Shown in pieces: positions 36,053-46,439 of a stretch of DNA of 64,000 nt. The stretch comes from Rhizobium acidisoli (GTDB lineage Bacteria; Pseudomonadota; Alphaproteobacteria; Rhizobiales; Rhizobiaceae). A model generated the notes under the pieces. It worked only from the letters and a program-made list of their open reading frames with translations. It made no database searches and was not told the origin of the DNA. Every line of letters starts with the position of its first letter. Positions within the stretch are counted from its first letter, which is position 1. The stretch is taken from NCBI RefSeq assembly GCF_002531755.2, contig NZ_CP034998.1, forward strand, positions 3,352,001-3,416,000, read 5' to 3'. Position numbers and translations under genes: made by a program.

Positions 36053-36387
36053 GCTTTCCCGATTCCCGCGCAGGATCCGCGAATCGGCACGCCGCGCCGA
36101 TCCTGCGATTTCAAAAAGGATATGCAGCTCGCCGACGGCCCGTCAATAAATCCTGTCACTTGCCCACCGGCCTATCTTGTGGATGAGCGTTTTGGAGATC
36201 CTCGCCACACAAGATTTGTCTTTTGTACAATCGCGCGATCAAATGTCAAAAATCGCGGCGACCCGCCGGGATTTGGCGTCCCATTTATTGACTTGCCAGC
36301 GCCAACTGCTATGTGTCTGCCGCTTTCACTCGATGGTCTTGGAGGCTCGAGGCCATCCCCCCGACACCCGGAACTTGCGGAAAAGCC
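36053..36387. promoter_or_regulatory. Divergent DUF4164-tkt spacer with tkt promoter
   Basis: No gene is seen in these 335 bp. TTGACT at 36288 followed after 16 bp by TATGTG (36310) is a plausible tkt promoter. A CGCGATC ... AATCGCG imperfect palindrome lies near 36232-36258. Confidence 0.5.
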
Positions 36388-38361
36388 ATGACCTCTCCCG
36401 AACAACATGACCGGATGGCGAATGCGATCCGTTTCCTCGCCATGGACGCCGTCGAAAAGGCGAACTCCGGCCACCCGGGCATGCCGATGGGCATGGCCGA
36501 TGTGGCAACGGTCCTGTTCACCAAATATCTGAAGTTCGATCCGAAGAAGCCGCATTGGCCGAACCGCGATCGCTTCGTGCTCTCGGCCGGTCACGGCTCG
36601 ATGCTGCTTTATTCGCTGCTGTATCTGACCGGCTATCCCGACATGACGGTCGAAGATCTGAAGCAGTTCCGCCAGCTCGGCTCGAAGACCGCCGGCCATC
36701 CGGAATATGGTCACGCCACCGGCATCGAAACGACTACCGGCCCGCTCGGCCAGGGCATTGCCAATTCCGTCGGCATGGCGATTGCCGAACGCAAGCTGCG
36801 CGAGGAGTTCGGCGCCGATCTTCAGGATCACTATACCTATGCGATCTGCGGCGACGGCTGCCTGATGGAGGGTATCAGCCACGAAGCCATCGCGCTCGCC
36901 GGCCACCTGAAGCTCAACAAGCTGGTTCTGTTCTGGGATAACAACTCGATCACCATCGACGGCGCCGTATCTCTGTCGGATTCCACCGATCAGATCGCCC
37001 GGTTCAAGGCCGTTCACTGGAACACGATCGAGATCGACGGTCACGACCAGGCTGCCATCGCCGCCGCGATCGAGGCTGCCCACAAGTCCGACCGGCCGAC
37101 CTTCATTGCCTGCAAGACGATCATCGGCTTCGGCGCCCCCAACAAGCAGGGCACCCATAAGGTTCACGGCAACCCGCTCGGCGCCGAAGAAATCGCCGCC
37201 ACCCGCAAGGCGTTGAACTGGGAATCCGAACCCTTCGTCATCCCGTCGGACGTCCTGGACAGCTGGCGTGCAGCCGGCGCCCGCTCCGTCAATCTCGTCA
37301 ACGCCTGGGAACAGGGTCTGGCCAAGGCTCCGGCCAAGGCCGAGTTCACCCGCCGTATGGCAGGCGAGCTGCCGGAAGGCTTCGATGCCGCGATCAGCGC
37401 TTACAAGAAGAAGCTCGCCGAGACCAAGCCGACGGTTGCCACCCGCAAGGCTTCGGAAGACGCGCTCGAGGTCATCAACGGCTTCCTGCCGGAAACGCTC
37501 GGCGGCTCGGCCGACCTGACGCCGTCGAACAACACCAAGACCAGCCAGATGCATTCGATCACGCCGACGGATTTCGCCGGCCGGTACATGCATTGGGGCA
37601 TCCGCGAGCACGGCATGGCTTCTGCCATGAACGGCATCGCGCTGCATGGCGGCCTCATTCCCTATAGCGGCGGCTTCCTGATCTTCTCGGATTATTGCCG
37701 CCCGCCGATCCGCCTCGCTGCGCTCATGGGCATCCGCGTCATTCACGTCTTGACGCATGACTCGATCGGCGTCGGCGAAGACGGTCCGACGCACCAGCCG
37801 GTCGAACAGCTCGCCGGTCTGCGCGCCATCCCGAACCTGATGGTCTTCCGTCCGGCCGACGCAACGGAAACGGCGGAATGCTGGCAGATCGCCGTCAAGA
37901 CGCACAACCGTCCTTCCGGCCTTGCGCTGACACGCCAGAACCTCACCGCGTCCCGCATCGAATACAGTGAAAAGAACCTCTGCGAACAGGGCGCCTATAC
38001 GCTGGCCGGCAATGCCGACGCCAAGGTGACGATCTTCGCCTCCGGCTCGGAAGTCGAAATCGCCGTTGCCGCCCGCGCAGCCCTTGAAGCCAAGGGTGTC
38101 ACGGTGCGCGTCGTATCGGTTCCCTGCACGGAACTGTTCTTCGAGCAGCCGGACGCCTACCGCAAGGAAATCCTTGGCAACTCGCCGGTCAAGATCGCCG
38201 TCGAAGCCGCCGTCCGCGAAGGCTGGGATGCTTTCATCGGACCGGAAGGCACTTTCATCGGCATGAAGGGCTTCGGCGCTTCCGGTCCGGTGAAGGACGT
38301 TTACAAGCATTTCGGCATCACTGCCGACGCCGTCGTTGCGGCCGCGGAAGCAAAGCTTTAA
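36388..38361 (+). CDS. tkt: Transketolase
   Basis: Transketolase moves two-carbon units between sugar phosphates with thiamine diphosphate in the pentose phosphate pathway. The 657-aa protein shows the N-terminal [22 protein letters not shown], the ThDP motif [20 protein letters not shown] with later DNNSITIDG, the central pyrimidine domain ([39 protein letters not shown]), and a C-terminal domain with the [11 protein letters not shown] block. The ATG at 36388 gives the usual length. It opens a tkt-gap unit, gap following after 81 bp. Confidence 0.97.
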   Translation: MTSPEQHDRMANAIRFLAMDAVEKANSGHPGMPMGMADVATVLFTKYLKFDPKKPHWPNRDRFVLSAGHGSMLLYSLLYLTGYPDMTVEDLKQFRQLGSKTAGHPEYGHATGIETTTGPLGQGIANSVGMAIAERKLREEFGADLQDHYTYAICGDGCLMEGISHEAIALAGHLKLNKLVLFWDNNSITIDGAVSLSDSTDQIARFKAVHWNTIEIDGHDQAAIAAAIEAAHKSDRPTFIACKTIIGFGAPNKQGTHKVHGNPLGAEEIAATRKALNWESEPFVIPSDVLDSWRAAGARSVNLVNAWEQGLAKAPAKAEFTRRMAGELPEGFDAAISAYKKKLAETKPTVATRKASEDALEVINGFLPETLGGSADLTPSNNTKTSQMHSITPTDFAGRYMHWGIREHGMASAMNGIALHGGLIPYSGGFLIFSDYCRPPIRLAALMGIRVIHVLTHDSIGVGEDGPTHQPVEQLAGLRAIPNLMVFRPADATETAECWQIAVKTHNRPSGLALTRQNLTASRIEYSEKNLCEQGAYTLAGNADAKVTIFASGSEVEIAVAARAALEAKGVTVRVVSVPCTELFFEQPDAYRKEILGNSPVKIAVEAAVREGWDAFIGPEGTFIGMKGFGASGPVKDVYKHFGITADAVVAAAEAKL

Positions 38362-38442
38362 TGAGGGCGCCTTGAGGCGCTCTCCATCTCCTCAATTCCA
38401 GGCCCTTTCTATCGGGCTCTATTCTATCGGGAGTGAATGAAC

Positions 38443-39453
38443 ATGACAGTCAAGGTTGCCATTAACGGCTTCGGCCGCATCGGCCGCAACGTTCTCCGCG
38501 CTATCGTTGAATCCGGCCGCACCGACATCGAGGTTGTCGCCATCAACGATCTCGGTCCGGTCGAGACCAACGCCCATCTGCTGCGCTACGACTCGATCCA
38601 CGGCCGTTTCCCTGCAACCGTGAAGGTCGAGGGTGACACGATCATCGTCGGCAACGGCAAGCCGATCAAGGTCACCGCGATCAAGGATCCGGCAACGCTT
38701 CCGCACCGCGAACTCGGCGTCGACATCGCGATGGAATGCACCGGCATCTTCACGGCGCGCGACAAGGCCGCCGCTCACCTGACGGCCGGCGCCAAGCGCG
38801 TCATCGTTTCGGCGCCTGCAGACGGTGCCGACCTGACCGTCGTTTTCGGCGTCAATCATGACCAGCTCACCAAGGAGCACATGGTCATCTCCAATGCCTC
38901 CTGCACCACCAACTGCCTGGTGCCGGTCGTGAAGGTGCTCGATGACGCCGTCGGCATCGACCACGGCTTCATGACGACCATTCACTCCTACACCGGCGAC
39001 CAGCCGACGCTCGACACGATGCACAAGGACCTGTATCGCGCCCGCGCCGCCGCCCTCTCGATGATCCCGACTTCGACGGGTGCAGCCAAGGCCGTCGGCC
39101 TCGTTCTGCCGCATCTGAAGGGCAAGCTCGACGGCACGTCGATCCGCGTTCCGACCCCGAACGTTTCGGTCGTCGACTTCAAGTTCGTCGCCAAGAAGGC
39201 GACCAGCGTCGGCGAAATCAACGAAGCCATCCAGGCTGCTGCAAACGGCAAGCTGAAGGGCATCCTCGGCTACACCGACGAACCGCTCGTCTCGCGTGAC
39301 TTCAACCACGACAGCCACTCCTCGATCTTCGCAAGCGATCAGACCAAGGTCATGGAAGGCAACTTCGTGCGCGTCCTGTCCTGGTACGACAACGAGTGGG
39401 GCTTCTCCAGCCGCATGTCCGACACGGCCGTCGCTTTCGCCAAGCTCATCTGA
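38443..39453 (+). CDS. gap: Glyceraldehyde-3-phosphate dehydrogenase, type I
   Basis: The 336-aa enzyme converts glyceraldehyde 3-phosphate to 1,3-bisphosphoglycerate. NAD-binding GFGRIGR lies at residues 10-16 and the catalytic Cys154 in [12 protein letters not shown], with the acidic residue after the Rossmann strand (INDLG) typical of NAD use. The ATG at 38443 is nine bases after GGGAG; an ATG two codons earlier is too close to that site. A strong terminator follows, ending the tkt-gap unit. Confidence 0.97.
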   Translation: MTVKVAINGFGRIGRNVLRAIVESGRTDIEVVAINDLGPVETNAHLLRYDSIHGRFPATVKVEGDTIIVGNGKPIKVTAIKDPATLPHRELGVDIAMECTGIFTARDKAAAHLTAGAKRVIVSAPADGADLTVVFGVNHDQLTKEHMVISNASCTTNCLVPVVKVLDDAVGIDHGFMTTIHSYTGDQPTLDTMHKDLYRARAAALSMIPTSTGAAKAVGLVLPHLKGKLDGTSIRVPTPNVSVVDFKFVAKKATSVGEINEAIQAAANGKLKGILGYTDEPLVSRDFNHDSHSSIFASDQTKVMEGNFVRVLSWYDNEWGFSSRMSDTAVAFAKLI

Positions 39454-39479
39454 GCGCTGTCAAAGCATCGACAGACAAG

Positions 39480-39507
39480 CGGCCCGGGAAACCGGGCCGT
39501 TTTTTTG
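39480..39507 (+). terminator. Rho-independent terminator after gap
   Basis: CGGCCCGG-GAAA-CCGGGCCG followed by seven T. Confidence 0.93.
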
Positions 39508-39696
39508 TTGCCATGCCGCAAACAGAACCGGTCTTCCCTGCACTGATATCTTTTCGTCCATGGCCGGGATGAGATCTGTTAGGATAGTTCACCTGGACAT
39601 TCCGCAATGCCCAGTACCTCGCGCCGCACCGGTCACCGGCCAGGCGCGGAACGCCAATACCGTGCGGCAGCGCTGTCGCCAATATGAGAGAGATGG

Positions 39697-40011
39697 ATGG
39701 ATTATTTTACCGTAGAAATCGCCGGCCGCGCCGTTGCCAGCTTTCGCTCCGAAAATAGCGAAGATGCGACGCATTTCTTCGAGGCGGAAGACTTTCGCGA
39801 CGACCTGACCATCCTGGAGTCCGAGGGCAAGCCCCTGTGGGACCGCAAGGCCGCGCTCAGCCTGCGCAAGGCGACCGCCGAAGAGGCAAGCGAAGTCGAG
39901 CATGCCTATGAATTCGACGACGACCCCGAAAGAACCATCGAGGACGAGTTCGTCGTTTTCCTCGTGCCGGTCGCGGATCTGACCGACGAGGGCGAGGACA
40001 CCGACGACTGA
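39697..40011 (+). CDS. Hypothetical acidic protein
   Basis: I do not recognise a family beyond rhizobial hypotheticals. The 104-aa protein is acidic throughout (EDATHFFEAEDFRDDL, EFDDDPERTIEDEF, tail EGEDTDD) with no signal peptide or membrane segment; the start MDYFTVEIAGRAVASF looks like a small beta unit. It stands between gap and a small membrane-protein gene, both rightward. Function unknown. Confidence 0.65.
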   Translation: MDYFTVEIAGRAVASFRSENSEDATHFFEAEDFRDDLTILESEGKPLWDRKAALSLRKATAEEASEVEHAYEFDDDPERTIEDEFVVFLVPVADLTDEGEDTDD

Positions 40012-40172
40012 TACCGGCTTCGACCGCCACGCCGAAGCGATGGCTTCGGTGTGGCGTTGCCGCCCGCAGCCATCGCTGGATGACGGATTGGCAATCCGCC
40101 GACTAAGCGTGATAGATTGAGAATATGCACAGCGCTGCACAATGGCTGAGATGATCCAAGTGGAGGCGATAA

Positions 40173-40349
40173 ATGGCAGAGGCACAAAAACGCTCGTCCC
40201 CCACCACCGTCAAGCGGCGGCAGCGGTTTCACCCCAAGCGGGACGTCAGACCTGCCGTGCTGGCAAAGGCTAACCGTCTGGTCCTTTGGGTTGCCGCGTT
40301 CATCGGCCTGACGTTTCTCGCCATCATCATACTTCAGGCAGTGTTGTGA
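40173..40349 (+). CDS. Small membrane protein, 58 aa
   Basis: A short frame starts at an ATG six bases after GGAGG and encodes a basic N-terminal half (KRRQRFHPKRDVR) followed by one membrane helix (about residues 36-56, LVLWVAAFIGLTFLAIIIL). The arrangement, cytoplasmic and positively charged then a single span, fits an inner-membrane microprotein. It is 161 bp after the acidic hypothetical. The 297-bp stretch that follows shows no further gene. Confidence 0.65.
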   Translation: MAEAQKRSSPTTVKRRQRFHPKRDVRPAVLAKANRLVLWVAAFIGLTFLAIIILQAVL

Positions 40350-40646
40350 CAGCAGAGCAGCGGCGACCGGCAGGAAAAATCCGTGCCCGTCCTTTTTGCC
40401 CTGCTCTCGCCTGATTTTCTTATACATTCTTTGTAGAGAATTTCTCCCGTAGCATTCCGTGGCGGTTGGCCGTCCGGCAGCCGTTCAGCAGCATGATGCA
40501 GCATCGCGACGAGGTTAAGCCGCAAGGCCTACCCTTCTCTGACGTTTTGCCGTTTACTGATGGACCGCCGCGCGTGAGGAGGGGTTGGATGAAGGCGGAT
40601 CGGCCGGGGGCCGTATTCGTGAAGCAGTCGATGGAAAGGGGTGGGC

Positions 40647-42521
40647 ATGGAAGCGTTCTATATCGTGGTGCTGGTCTCGACGGCGCTCGTGCTTCTTGCC
40701 GCTTTTTCAAGCCTGCTCGCCTTCCGGTTCGGCGCGCCCCTCCTGCTGCTTTTCCTGATGATCGGCCTTGCCGCCGGCGTCGACGGCCTCGGCATCGAGT
40801 TCAGCAACAATTACCTCGCCTATATTCTCGGCTCCATTGCGCTCGCCGTCATCCTGTTTGATTCCGGCTTCGGCACGCCGATGCATGCCTTCCGGCTCGC
40901 GGCCGTGCCCTCGCTGGCGCTCGCCTCGATCGGCGTGCTGATTACCGCCTCGCTCTTTGCCTTCGCCGCCATGTGGCTGTTGAACTTCACCTGGCTGGAA
41001 GGTCTGCTGCTCGGCTCGATCGTCGCCTCGACGGACGCCGCCGCCGTCTTCTTCCTGCTGCGCATCGGCGGCATCAACATCCGCGACAAGGTGCGCTCGA
41101 CGCTGGAGGTCGAATCCGGCACCAACGACCCGATGGCGATCTTCCTGACCATCGCCCTCGTCGAGGTGCTGGCGAGCGGCGAGCGCTACGCCGGCATCAA
41201 TATCGGCATGCTCGCCATGTTCGTCCAGCAGATGGGCCTCGGCGTCATTCTCGGCCTGCTCGGCGGCATGATGATCGTGCTGATCGTCAGCAAGCTCGAC
41301 ACCGATCGCGGCCTGACGCCGATCTTCGTGCTGGCGCTCGCTCTCCTCGTCTTCTCGTTCACCGGCGCGGTCGGCGGCAGCGGCTTCCTCGCCGTCTATG
41401 TCGCTGGCATCTATGCCGGAAACCGCAAGATGCAGGCGATCGGCACCATCAAGCGCTTCCAGGACGGCATGACCTGGCTGGCGCAGATCATCATGTTCCT
41501 GGTCCTCGGCCTCCTCGCCACGCCGTCGCAATTCCCGGCGATCATCGTGCCGGCCATTCTGCTTGCCCTCTTCCTGATCTTCGTCGCCCGACCCTTAGCG
41601 ATCTGGCTGTCGCTGCTCCCTTTCGATTACACGCAGCAGGAAATCGGCTTCGTTGCCTGGGTCGGCCTGCGCGGCGCCGTCTCCATTCTGCTCGCCATCA
41701 TGCCGATCCTCGGCGGCCTGGAAAACGGCCAGATCTATTTCAACACGGCCTTCATCATCGTGCTGGTCTCCCTGCTCGTCCAAGGCTGGACGATCAAACC
41801 CGTTGCCAAGAAGCTCGGCCTGATCATTCCGCCCCGCATCGGCGCGGTCGACAAGGTCGAGGTCGATCTGCCGGGTGCTGCCAACCACGAACTGCTCTCC
41901 TACCGCGTCATCAAGGATAGCCCGGTGCTGCGCGGCGAGCGCATTCCGCGCTGGGCCACACCTTCGCTCGTCATCCGCGACGGCAAATCGATGCGCTATC
42001 AATATGCCGGGCGGCTGCGCGAGAACGATCTCGTCTATCTCTTCATCGTGCCGAGCTACTCCCGCCTGCTCGACCGGCTCTTCGCCAGCCGTGCGCCTGT
42101 CGATGAAGACGATGCCGAATTCTTCGGCGCCTTCGCGCTCTCGCCTGCCCGCCCCGCCGCCGATCTCGATGCCGCCTACGGTCCCGGCCTGCTCAACGAA
42201 TCCGAAAAAGGCCTGACCATTGCCGAATTGATGCGGCAGCGCCTCGGCGGCAAGGCCGATTATGCCGACCGCGTCCGCCTCGGCTCGATCATCCTCATCG
42301 TCCGCGATCTCGATGAGCACGACCACGTCACCTCTGTCGGCATGTCGCTCGAAGCCGTCGAACCGGCGATCACGCTGCCGATCTTCATCAATCTCAAGGA
42401 CATTATCGAGCGGATCCGCGACCGGCTGAAGGGGCGCCGGAGACGAGAAGCAGCAGCCTCCGAAGCCGCTCCGAAAACAGCGGCCGGACGCGACGAAGGC
42501 ACACACGAAAACGGTCGCTGA
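40647..42521 (+). CDS. Potassium/proton antiporter (NhaP2/CvrA family)
   Basis: A CPA1-type antiporter of 624 aa. Residues 1-395 form about 12-13 membrane helices with SIVASTDAAAVFFLLR and TLEVESGTNDPMAIFLT, the segments carrying ion-binding acids. A TrkA-C regulatory domain follows (about 400-480) and a further cytosolic tail with LTIAELMRQRLGG. The NhaP2-like domain order suggests K+ extrusion for volume or alkaline control. The ATG at 40647 follows AGGGG; a GTG two codons earlier is also in frame. It is placed between gap and pgk but is not glycolytic. Confidence 0.9.
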   Translation: MEAFYIVVLVSTALVLLAAFSSLLAFRFGAPLLLLFLMIGLAAGVDGLGIEFSNNYLAYILGSIALAVILFDSGFGTPMHAFRLAAVPSLALASIGVLITASLFAFAAMWLLNFTWLEGLLLGSIVASTDAAAVFFLLRIGGINIRDKVRSTLEVESGTNDPMAIFLTIALVEVLASGERYAGINIGMLAMFVQQMGLGVILGLLGGMMIVLIVSKLDTDRGLTPIFVLALALLVFSFTGAVGGSGFLAVYVAGIYAGNRKMQAIGTIKRFQDGMTWLAQIIMFLVLGLLATPSQFPAIIVPAILLALFLIFVARPLAIWLSLLPFDYTQQEIGFVAWVGLRGAVSILLAIMPILGGLENGQIYFNTAFIIVLVSLLVQGWTIKPVAKKLGLIIPPRIGAVDKVEVDLPGAANHELLSYRVIKDSPVLRGERIPRWATPSLVIRDGKSMRYQYAGRLRENDLVYLFIVPSYSRLLDRLFASRAPVDEDDAEFFGAFALSPARPAADLDAAYGPGLLNESEKGLTIAELMRQRLGGKADYADRVRLGSIILIVRDLDEHDHVTSVGMSLEAVEPAITLPIFINLKDIIERIRDRLKGRRRREAAASEAAPKTAAGRDEGTHENGR

Positions 42522-42590
42522 ACGCCTTGCGTCTCAAATGATCCTTGCTATGGTCGGCGCAATTTCCGCCAACCAAGACTGGATCTCCCC

Positions 42591-43793
42591 ATGCCTTCCT
42601 TCAAAACCCTCGACGATCTCACCGACATCCGCGGCAAGCGCGTTCTCGTCCGCGTCGATCTCAACGTCCCGGTCAAGGACGGCAAGGTCACCGATACGAC
42701 GCGCATCGAGCGTGTGGCGCCGACGATCCTCGAACTGTCCGAAAAGGGCGCCAAGGTCATCCTGCTGGCCCATTTCGGTCGTCCGAAGGACGGCCCTTCG
42801 CCTGAACTGTCGCTGTCGCTGATTGCCCCTTCCGTCGAGGAAGTGCTGGATCATGCCGTGTCGACGGCTTCCGACTGCATCGGCGAGGCCGCCGCCTCCG
42901 CCGTCGCCGCGATGAATGACGGCGATATCCTGCTTCTGGAAAACACCCGCTTCCACAAGGGCGAGGAAAAGAACGACCCCGACTTCACCAAGGCGCTTGC
43001 GGCCAACGGCGACATCTATGTCAACGACGCCTTCTCCGCCGCCCACCGCGCCCATGCCTCGACCGAGGGGCTTGCCCACCATCTGCCGGCCTATGCCGGC
43101 CGCACCATGCAGGCCGAGCTGGAAGCACTGGAAAAGGGTCTGGGAGATCCCGCCCGCCCGGTCGTCGCAATTGTCGGCGGCGCCAAGGTCTCGACCAAGA
43201 TCGACCTGCTGATGAACCTGGTGAAAAAGGTCGATGCGCTGGTCATCGGCGGCGGCATGGCCAACACCTTCATCGCCGCCCGCGGCACCAATGTAGGAAA
43301 ATCGCTCTGCGAGCATGATCTCGCCGAAACCGCCAGGCAGATCATGATCGAGGCCGCGACATCAGGCTGCGCCATCATCCTGCCGGAAGACGGCGTGATT
43401 GCTCGCGAGTTCAAGGCGGGTGCCGCCAACGAGACGGTCGATATCGACGCCATTCCCGCCGATGCCATGGTGCTCGATGTCGGCCCGAAATCCGTCCAGG
43501 CCATCAGCGCCTGGATCGAGCGCGCTTCGACCCTCGTCTGGAACGGCCCGCTCGGCGCCTTCGAGATCGAGCCCTTCGATGCCGCAACCGTCGGCGCCGC
43601 GAAATACGCAGCCGAGCGCACCATAGCCGGCAAGCTCACCTCCGTTGCCGGCGGCGGCGACACGGTTTCTGCGCTTAACCATGCCGGTGTTGCCGACGAT
43701 TTCACCTATGTCTCCACGGCCGGCGGCGCTTTCCTCGAATGGATGGAAGGCAAGGAGCTTCCCGGCGTCGCCGTCCTCAACGCCGCTCGGTAA
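42591..43793 (+). CDS. pgk: Phosphoglycerate kinase
   Basis: PGK makes ATP from 1,3-bisphosphoglycerate. The 400-aa protein has N-terminal [53 protein letters not shown], and the C-terminal ATP loop [12 protein letters not shown]. It starts 70 bp after the antiporter and ends at a GATGCAT hairpin. Confidence 0.97.
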   Translation: MPSFKTLDDLTDIRGKRVLVRVDLNVPVKDGKVTDTTRIERVAPTILELSEKGAKVILLAHFGRPKDGPSPELSLSLIAPSVEEVLDHAVSTASDCIGEAAASAVAAMNDGDILLLENTRFHKGEEKNDPDFTKALAANGDIYVNDAFSAAHRAHASTEGLAHHLPAYAGRTMQAELEALEKGLGDPARPVVAIVGGAKVSTKIDLLMNLVKKVDALVIGGGMANTFIAARGTNVGKSLCEHDLAETARQIMIEAATSGCAIILPEDGVIAREFKAGAANETVDIDAIPADAMVLDVGPKSVQAISAWIERASTLVWNGPLGAFEIEPFDAATVGAAKYAAERTIAGKLTSVAGGGDTVSALNHAGVADDFTYVSTAGGAFLEWMEGKELPGVAVLNAAR

Positions 43794-43800
43794 CTGCCTC

Positions 43801-43831
43801 ATGCATCGGCCTGACAATCGGGCCGATGCAT
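43801..43831 (+). terminator. Hairpin after pgk, probable terminator
   Basis: ATGCATCGGCC and GGCCGATGCAT form an 11-bp stem around a nine-base loop, 7 bp after pgk. The U-run is weak (ACGTTT). Confidence 0.6.
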
Positions 43832-43842
43832 ACGTTTAAAAT

Positions 43843-43887
43843 GTTGCAGCGTCCGTTGCGCATGCAAAAGGCGCGCGGCGCTGCAAG
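43843..43887. repeat. Palindromic repeat, diverged copy of 34948-34993
   Basis: GTTGCAGCGTCCGTTGCGC ... GGCGCGCGGCGCTGCAAG shares the outer arms and the CGCGCGGCGCTG core of the element near 34.95 kb. Confidence 0.65.
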
Positions 43888-43981
43888 CCCGATTTGACAG
43901 GTTTTACATGTGGATAGACCGCGGCGGCGAAGAGCTTTTCGCGGTCTTTTGCTCACGCGCTGGAAAAAATCCCATTTTTTC

Positions 43982-44008
43982 AAACGATTGAATTGATTTC
44001 AATCGTTT
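43982..44008. promoter_or_regulatory. Perfect 11-bp inverted repeat upstream of fba
   Basis: AAACGATTGAA-TTGAT-TTCAATCGTTT is a perfect palindrome about 97 bp before the aldolase start, with TATAAA at about 44037. Its size and AT-rich arms suit a dimeric repressor or activator such as a LacI- or RpiR-type carbon regulator. It was not seen ahead of tkt, gap or pgk. The rest of the 311-bp pgk-fba spacer holds the two hairpins listed separately. Confidence 0.6.
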
Positions 44009-44104
44009 CAGTGACTTAGCCTTCCATTTTCCTCTCTATAAACTTCTGTTATCGCCGTCCTATATTCTAAACCGCCGATGTTTCATGCTGTGGAGAGAAC
44101 GAGA

Positions 44105-45130
44105 ATGAGCGAACGACTGGAAGACATTGCAGTGCAGATGGTTGCAGGCGGCCGGGGACTGCTTGCGGCAGATGAATCGACCTCCACCATCAAGAAGCGT
44201 TTCGACACGATCAACCTGGAATCGACCGAAAGCAGCCGCCGCGATTACCGCGAGATGCTCTTCCGCTCCGACGAGGCGATGAAGAAATATATCTCCGGCG
44301 TCATCCTGTTCGAAGAGACGCTGTTCCAGAAGGCCGCCGACGGCACGCCTTTCGTCGATATCATCCGCGCTGCCGGTTCCATTCCCGGCATCAAGGTCGA
44401 CACCGGCGCGAAGCCGATGGCCAAATATCCAGGCGAAACCATCACCGAGGGCCTCGATGGTCTCGGCGAACGCCTTGCCAAATATTATGACGCCGGCGCC
44501 CGTTTCGCCAAATGGCGCGGCGTCATCGCCATCTCCTCGTCGCTGCCGACCCGCGGCTCGGTCCGCGCCAACGCTCAGGCGCTTGCCCGCTATGCCGCCC
44601 TCTGCCAGGAGGCCAAGATCGTGCCGATCGTCGAGCCGGAATGCCTGATGGACGGCAAGCCGGGCGACCACAACATCGACCGCTGCGCCGAAGTCACCGA
44701 AGCCACGCTGCGCATCGTTTTTGAAGAACTGGCCGATGCCCGCGTCAGCCTCGAAGGCATGATCCTGAAGCCGAACATGGTCATCGACGGCAAGAATGCC
44801 CGCAAGGCCTCGGTCGCGGAAGTCGCCGAACGCACCGTCAAGGTGCTGAAGGCGACCGTTCCGTCAGCCGTTCCCGGCATCGCCTTCCTCTCCGGCGGTC
44901 AGTCGACCGAAGAGGCGAGCGCACATCTTTCCGCCATCAATGCCACGGCCGACCTGCCCTGGTTCGTCACCTTCTCCTATGGCCGCGCCCTGCAGGACAG
45001 CGCGCTCAAGGCCTGGAACGGCAAGCCTGAGAACGTCGCCGCAGGCCAGCGCGAATTCACCCACCGCGCCGAGATGAACAGCCTCGCCGCCAAGGGCAAC
45101 TGGAAGAAGGACCTGGAAAAAGCCGCCTGA
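44105..45130 (+). CDS. fba: Fructose-bisphosphate aldolase, class I
   Basis: Class I aldolase cleaves fructose 1,6-bisphosphate through a Schiff base. The 341-aa protein has LLAADESTSTIKKRF near the start, VKVDTGAKPMAKYPG-like residues (IKVDTGAKPM), the VEPECLMDG motif, the Schiff-base lysine K222 in EGMILKPNMV, and FLSGGQSTEEA phosphate loop. The ATG at 44105 is used; nine residues of upstream open frame are not family-like. It follows pgk but has its own promoter region with a palindrome. Confidence 0.95.
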   Translation: MSERLEDIAVQMVAGGRGLLAADESTSTIKKRFDTINLESTESSRRDYREMLFRSDEAMKKYISGVILFEETLFQKAADGTPFVDIIRAAGSIPGIKVDTGAKPMAKYPGETITEGLDGLGERLAKYYDAGARFAKWRGVIAISSSLPTRGSVRANAQALARYAALCQEAKIVPIVEPECLMDGKPGDHNIDRCAEVTEATLRIVFEELADARVSLEGMILKPNMVIDGKNARKASVAEVAERTVKVLKATVPSAVPGIAFLSGGQSTEEASAHLSAINATADLPWFVTFSYGRALQDSALKAWNGKPENVAAGQREFTHRAEMNSLAAKGNWKKDLEKAA

Positions 45131-45203
45131 TTTTTCAGGCGCTTGCAATTGGGCGGGGAGCGGCAACCACAGCGTTGCGGCTCCTGCCCAACCCTCTCTC
45201 CTC

Positions 45204-45340
45204 CCTCATTCCTGTGCTCGTCACAGGAATCCAGTGCGCCTAAGTCCTTGGGCGCCAGAGACTCTGTCTCCTGGTGTATTGATTAATTCACGGCGCGGAC
45301 GCGCCGTGGCTGGATTCCTGTGACAGGCACAGGAATGAGG
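45204..45340. repeat. 137-bp inverted-repeat element
   Basis: Arms of 31 bp (45204-45234 and 45310-45340; CCTCATTCCTGTG ... CACAGGAATGAGG) enclose two smaller palindromes, GCGCC ... GGCGC (45236-45255) and CACGGCGC-GGAC-GCGCCGTG (45289-45308). It fills most of the 363-bp fba-phzF spacer, where no gene is seen, and looks like a non-autonomous rhizobial repeat. Confidence 0.8.
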
Positions 45341-45493
45341 GAGTCCGGAGAAATGTTCCCCTCCCAACGAATCGGTAGAAATAAGCCGCGTGCTTAAAAC
45401 CCCTACTACTCCCATTGTCACGGCGACAAGAAACCGGCTCGCCTCGCCGGAAGATCGTGATTATCCATAGCCGCAGCCGCAACAGGAGCCGCC

Positions 45494-46417
45494 ATGGACA
45501 CCCTCTCCTACGTCACCGTCGATGTCTTCACCTCCACCCGCTTCGAGGGCAATCCGCTTGCCGTCATCGCCGATGCGCGGGGCCTGAGCGATGCGGCGAT
45601 GCAGAGGATCGCCACCGAGTTCAACTATTCCGAAGTCACCTTCGTCCTGCCGCCGGAAAATCCTGAAAATTCCGCCCGCGTCCGCATCTTCACCCCGACG
45701 ATGGAAGTGCCCTTCGCCGGCCATCCAAATGTCGGCACCGCCTATGTGCTCGGCCAGCAGGCAGAGATCTTCGGCAAGCCGGCCGGTGAGAAATTGCGCT
45801 TCGAGGAAAAGGCCGGGATCGTCGAAGTCAGCCTGAAACGCACCGGCGGAAGGGTCGCGGCAGCTGCCATCCGCGCACCGCAGCCGCTGACGGTCGGCGA
45901 TACCATCGCCGACGAAACCATCGCCCGCTGCATCTCGCTCGAACCTGGCGCCGTCGTCACAACCACCCACGCCCCGATCTTTACCTCGGTCGGCCTGAAT
46001 TTCGCCGTGGCCGAAGTGAGCGGGCTTGAAGCGCTGGCCGCTGCCCGCCCGAACCTTGCCGGCTTCCAGGCGGCTGCCGGCCGCCAGACGACGAGCGGCC
46101 ATGACTTCTCGCTCTTCGTCTATGCCAGAACATCCGAAAATCCGTGGCATATTCGCGCCCGCATGTTCGCGCCGCTCGACAACGTGCCCGAGGATCCGGC
46201 AACCGGCAGCGCTTCGGCAGCACTTGGCGCCTATCTGGTCTCGCTTGCGCCTGATGCGGATATGAACGTCCGCACCACCGTTGAACAGGGCGTCGAAATG
46301 GGCCGCCGCAGTTTCATCGCCCTCGATGTCGTGAAATCCGGGGGCACCGTCACCGATGTCGTCATCTCGGGCAGCTGTGTTGACGTCATGCGCGGGGAAA
46401 TCATCCTGCAGGACTGA
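45494..46417 (+). CDS. PhzF family isomerase-like protein
   Basis: The 307-aa protein has the PhzF/diaminopimelate epimerase-like fold: VDVFTSTRFEGNPLAV, catalytic Glu47 in NYSEVTFV, PFAGHPNVGTAYVL, and the C-terminal DPATGSASAALGAYL. PhzF of phenazine synthesis is one member; most relatives, like this orphan, have unknown substrates. No phenazine genes adjoin. Confidence 0.9.
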   Translation: MDTLSYVTVDVFTSTRFEGNPLAVIADARGLSDAAMQRIATEFNYSEVTFVLPPENPENSARVRIFTPTMEVPFAGHPNVGTAYVLGQQAEIFGKPAGEKLRFEEKAGIVEVSLKRTGGRVAAAAIRAPQPLTVGDTIADETIARCISLEPGAVVTTTHAPIFTSVGLNFAVAEVSGLEALAAARPNLAGFQAAAGRQTTSGHDFSLFVYARTSENPWHIRARMFAPLDNVPEDPATGSASAALGAYLVSLAPDADMNVRTTVEQGVEMGRRSFIALDVVKSGGTVTDVVISGSCVDVMRGEIILQD

Positions 46418-46439
46418 CGATCGCAGGCCGACGACAGGC

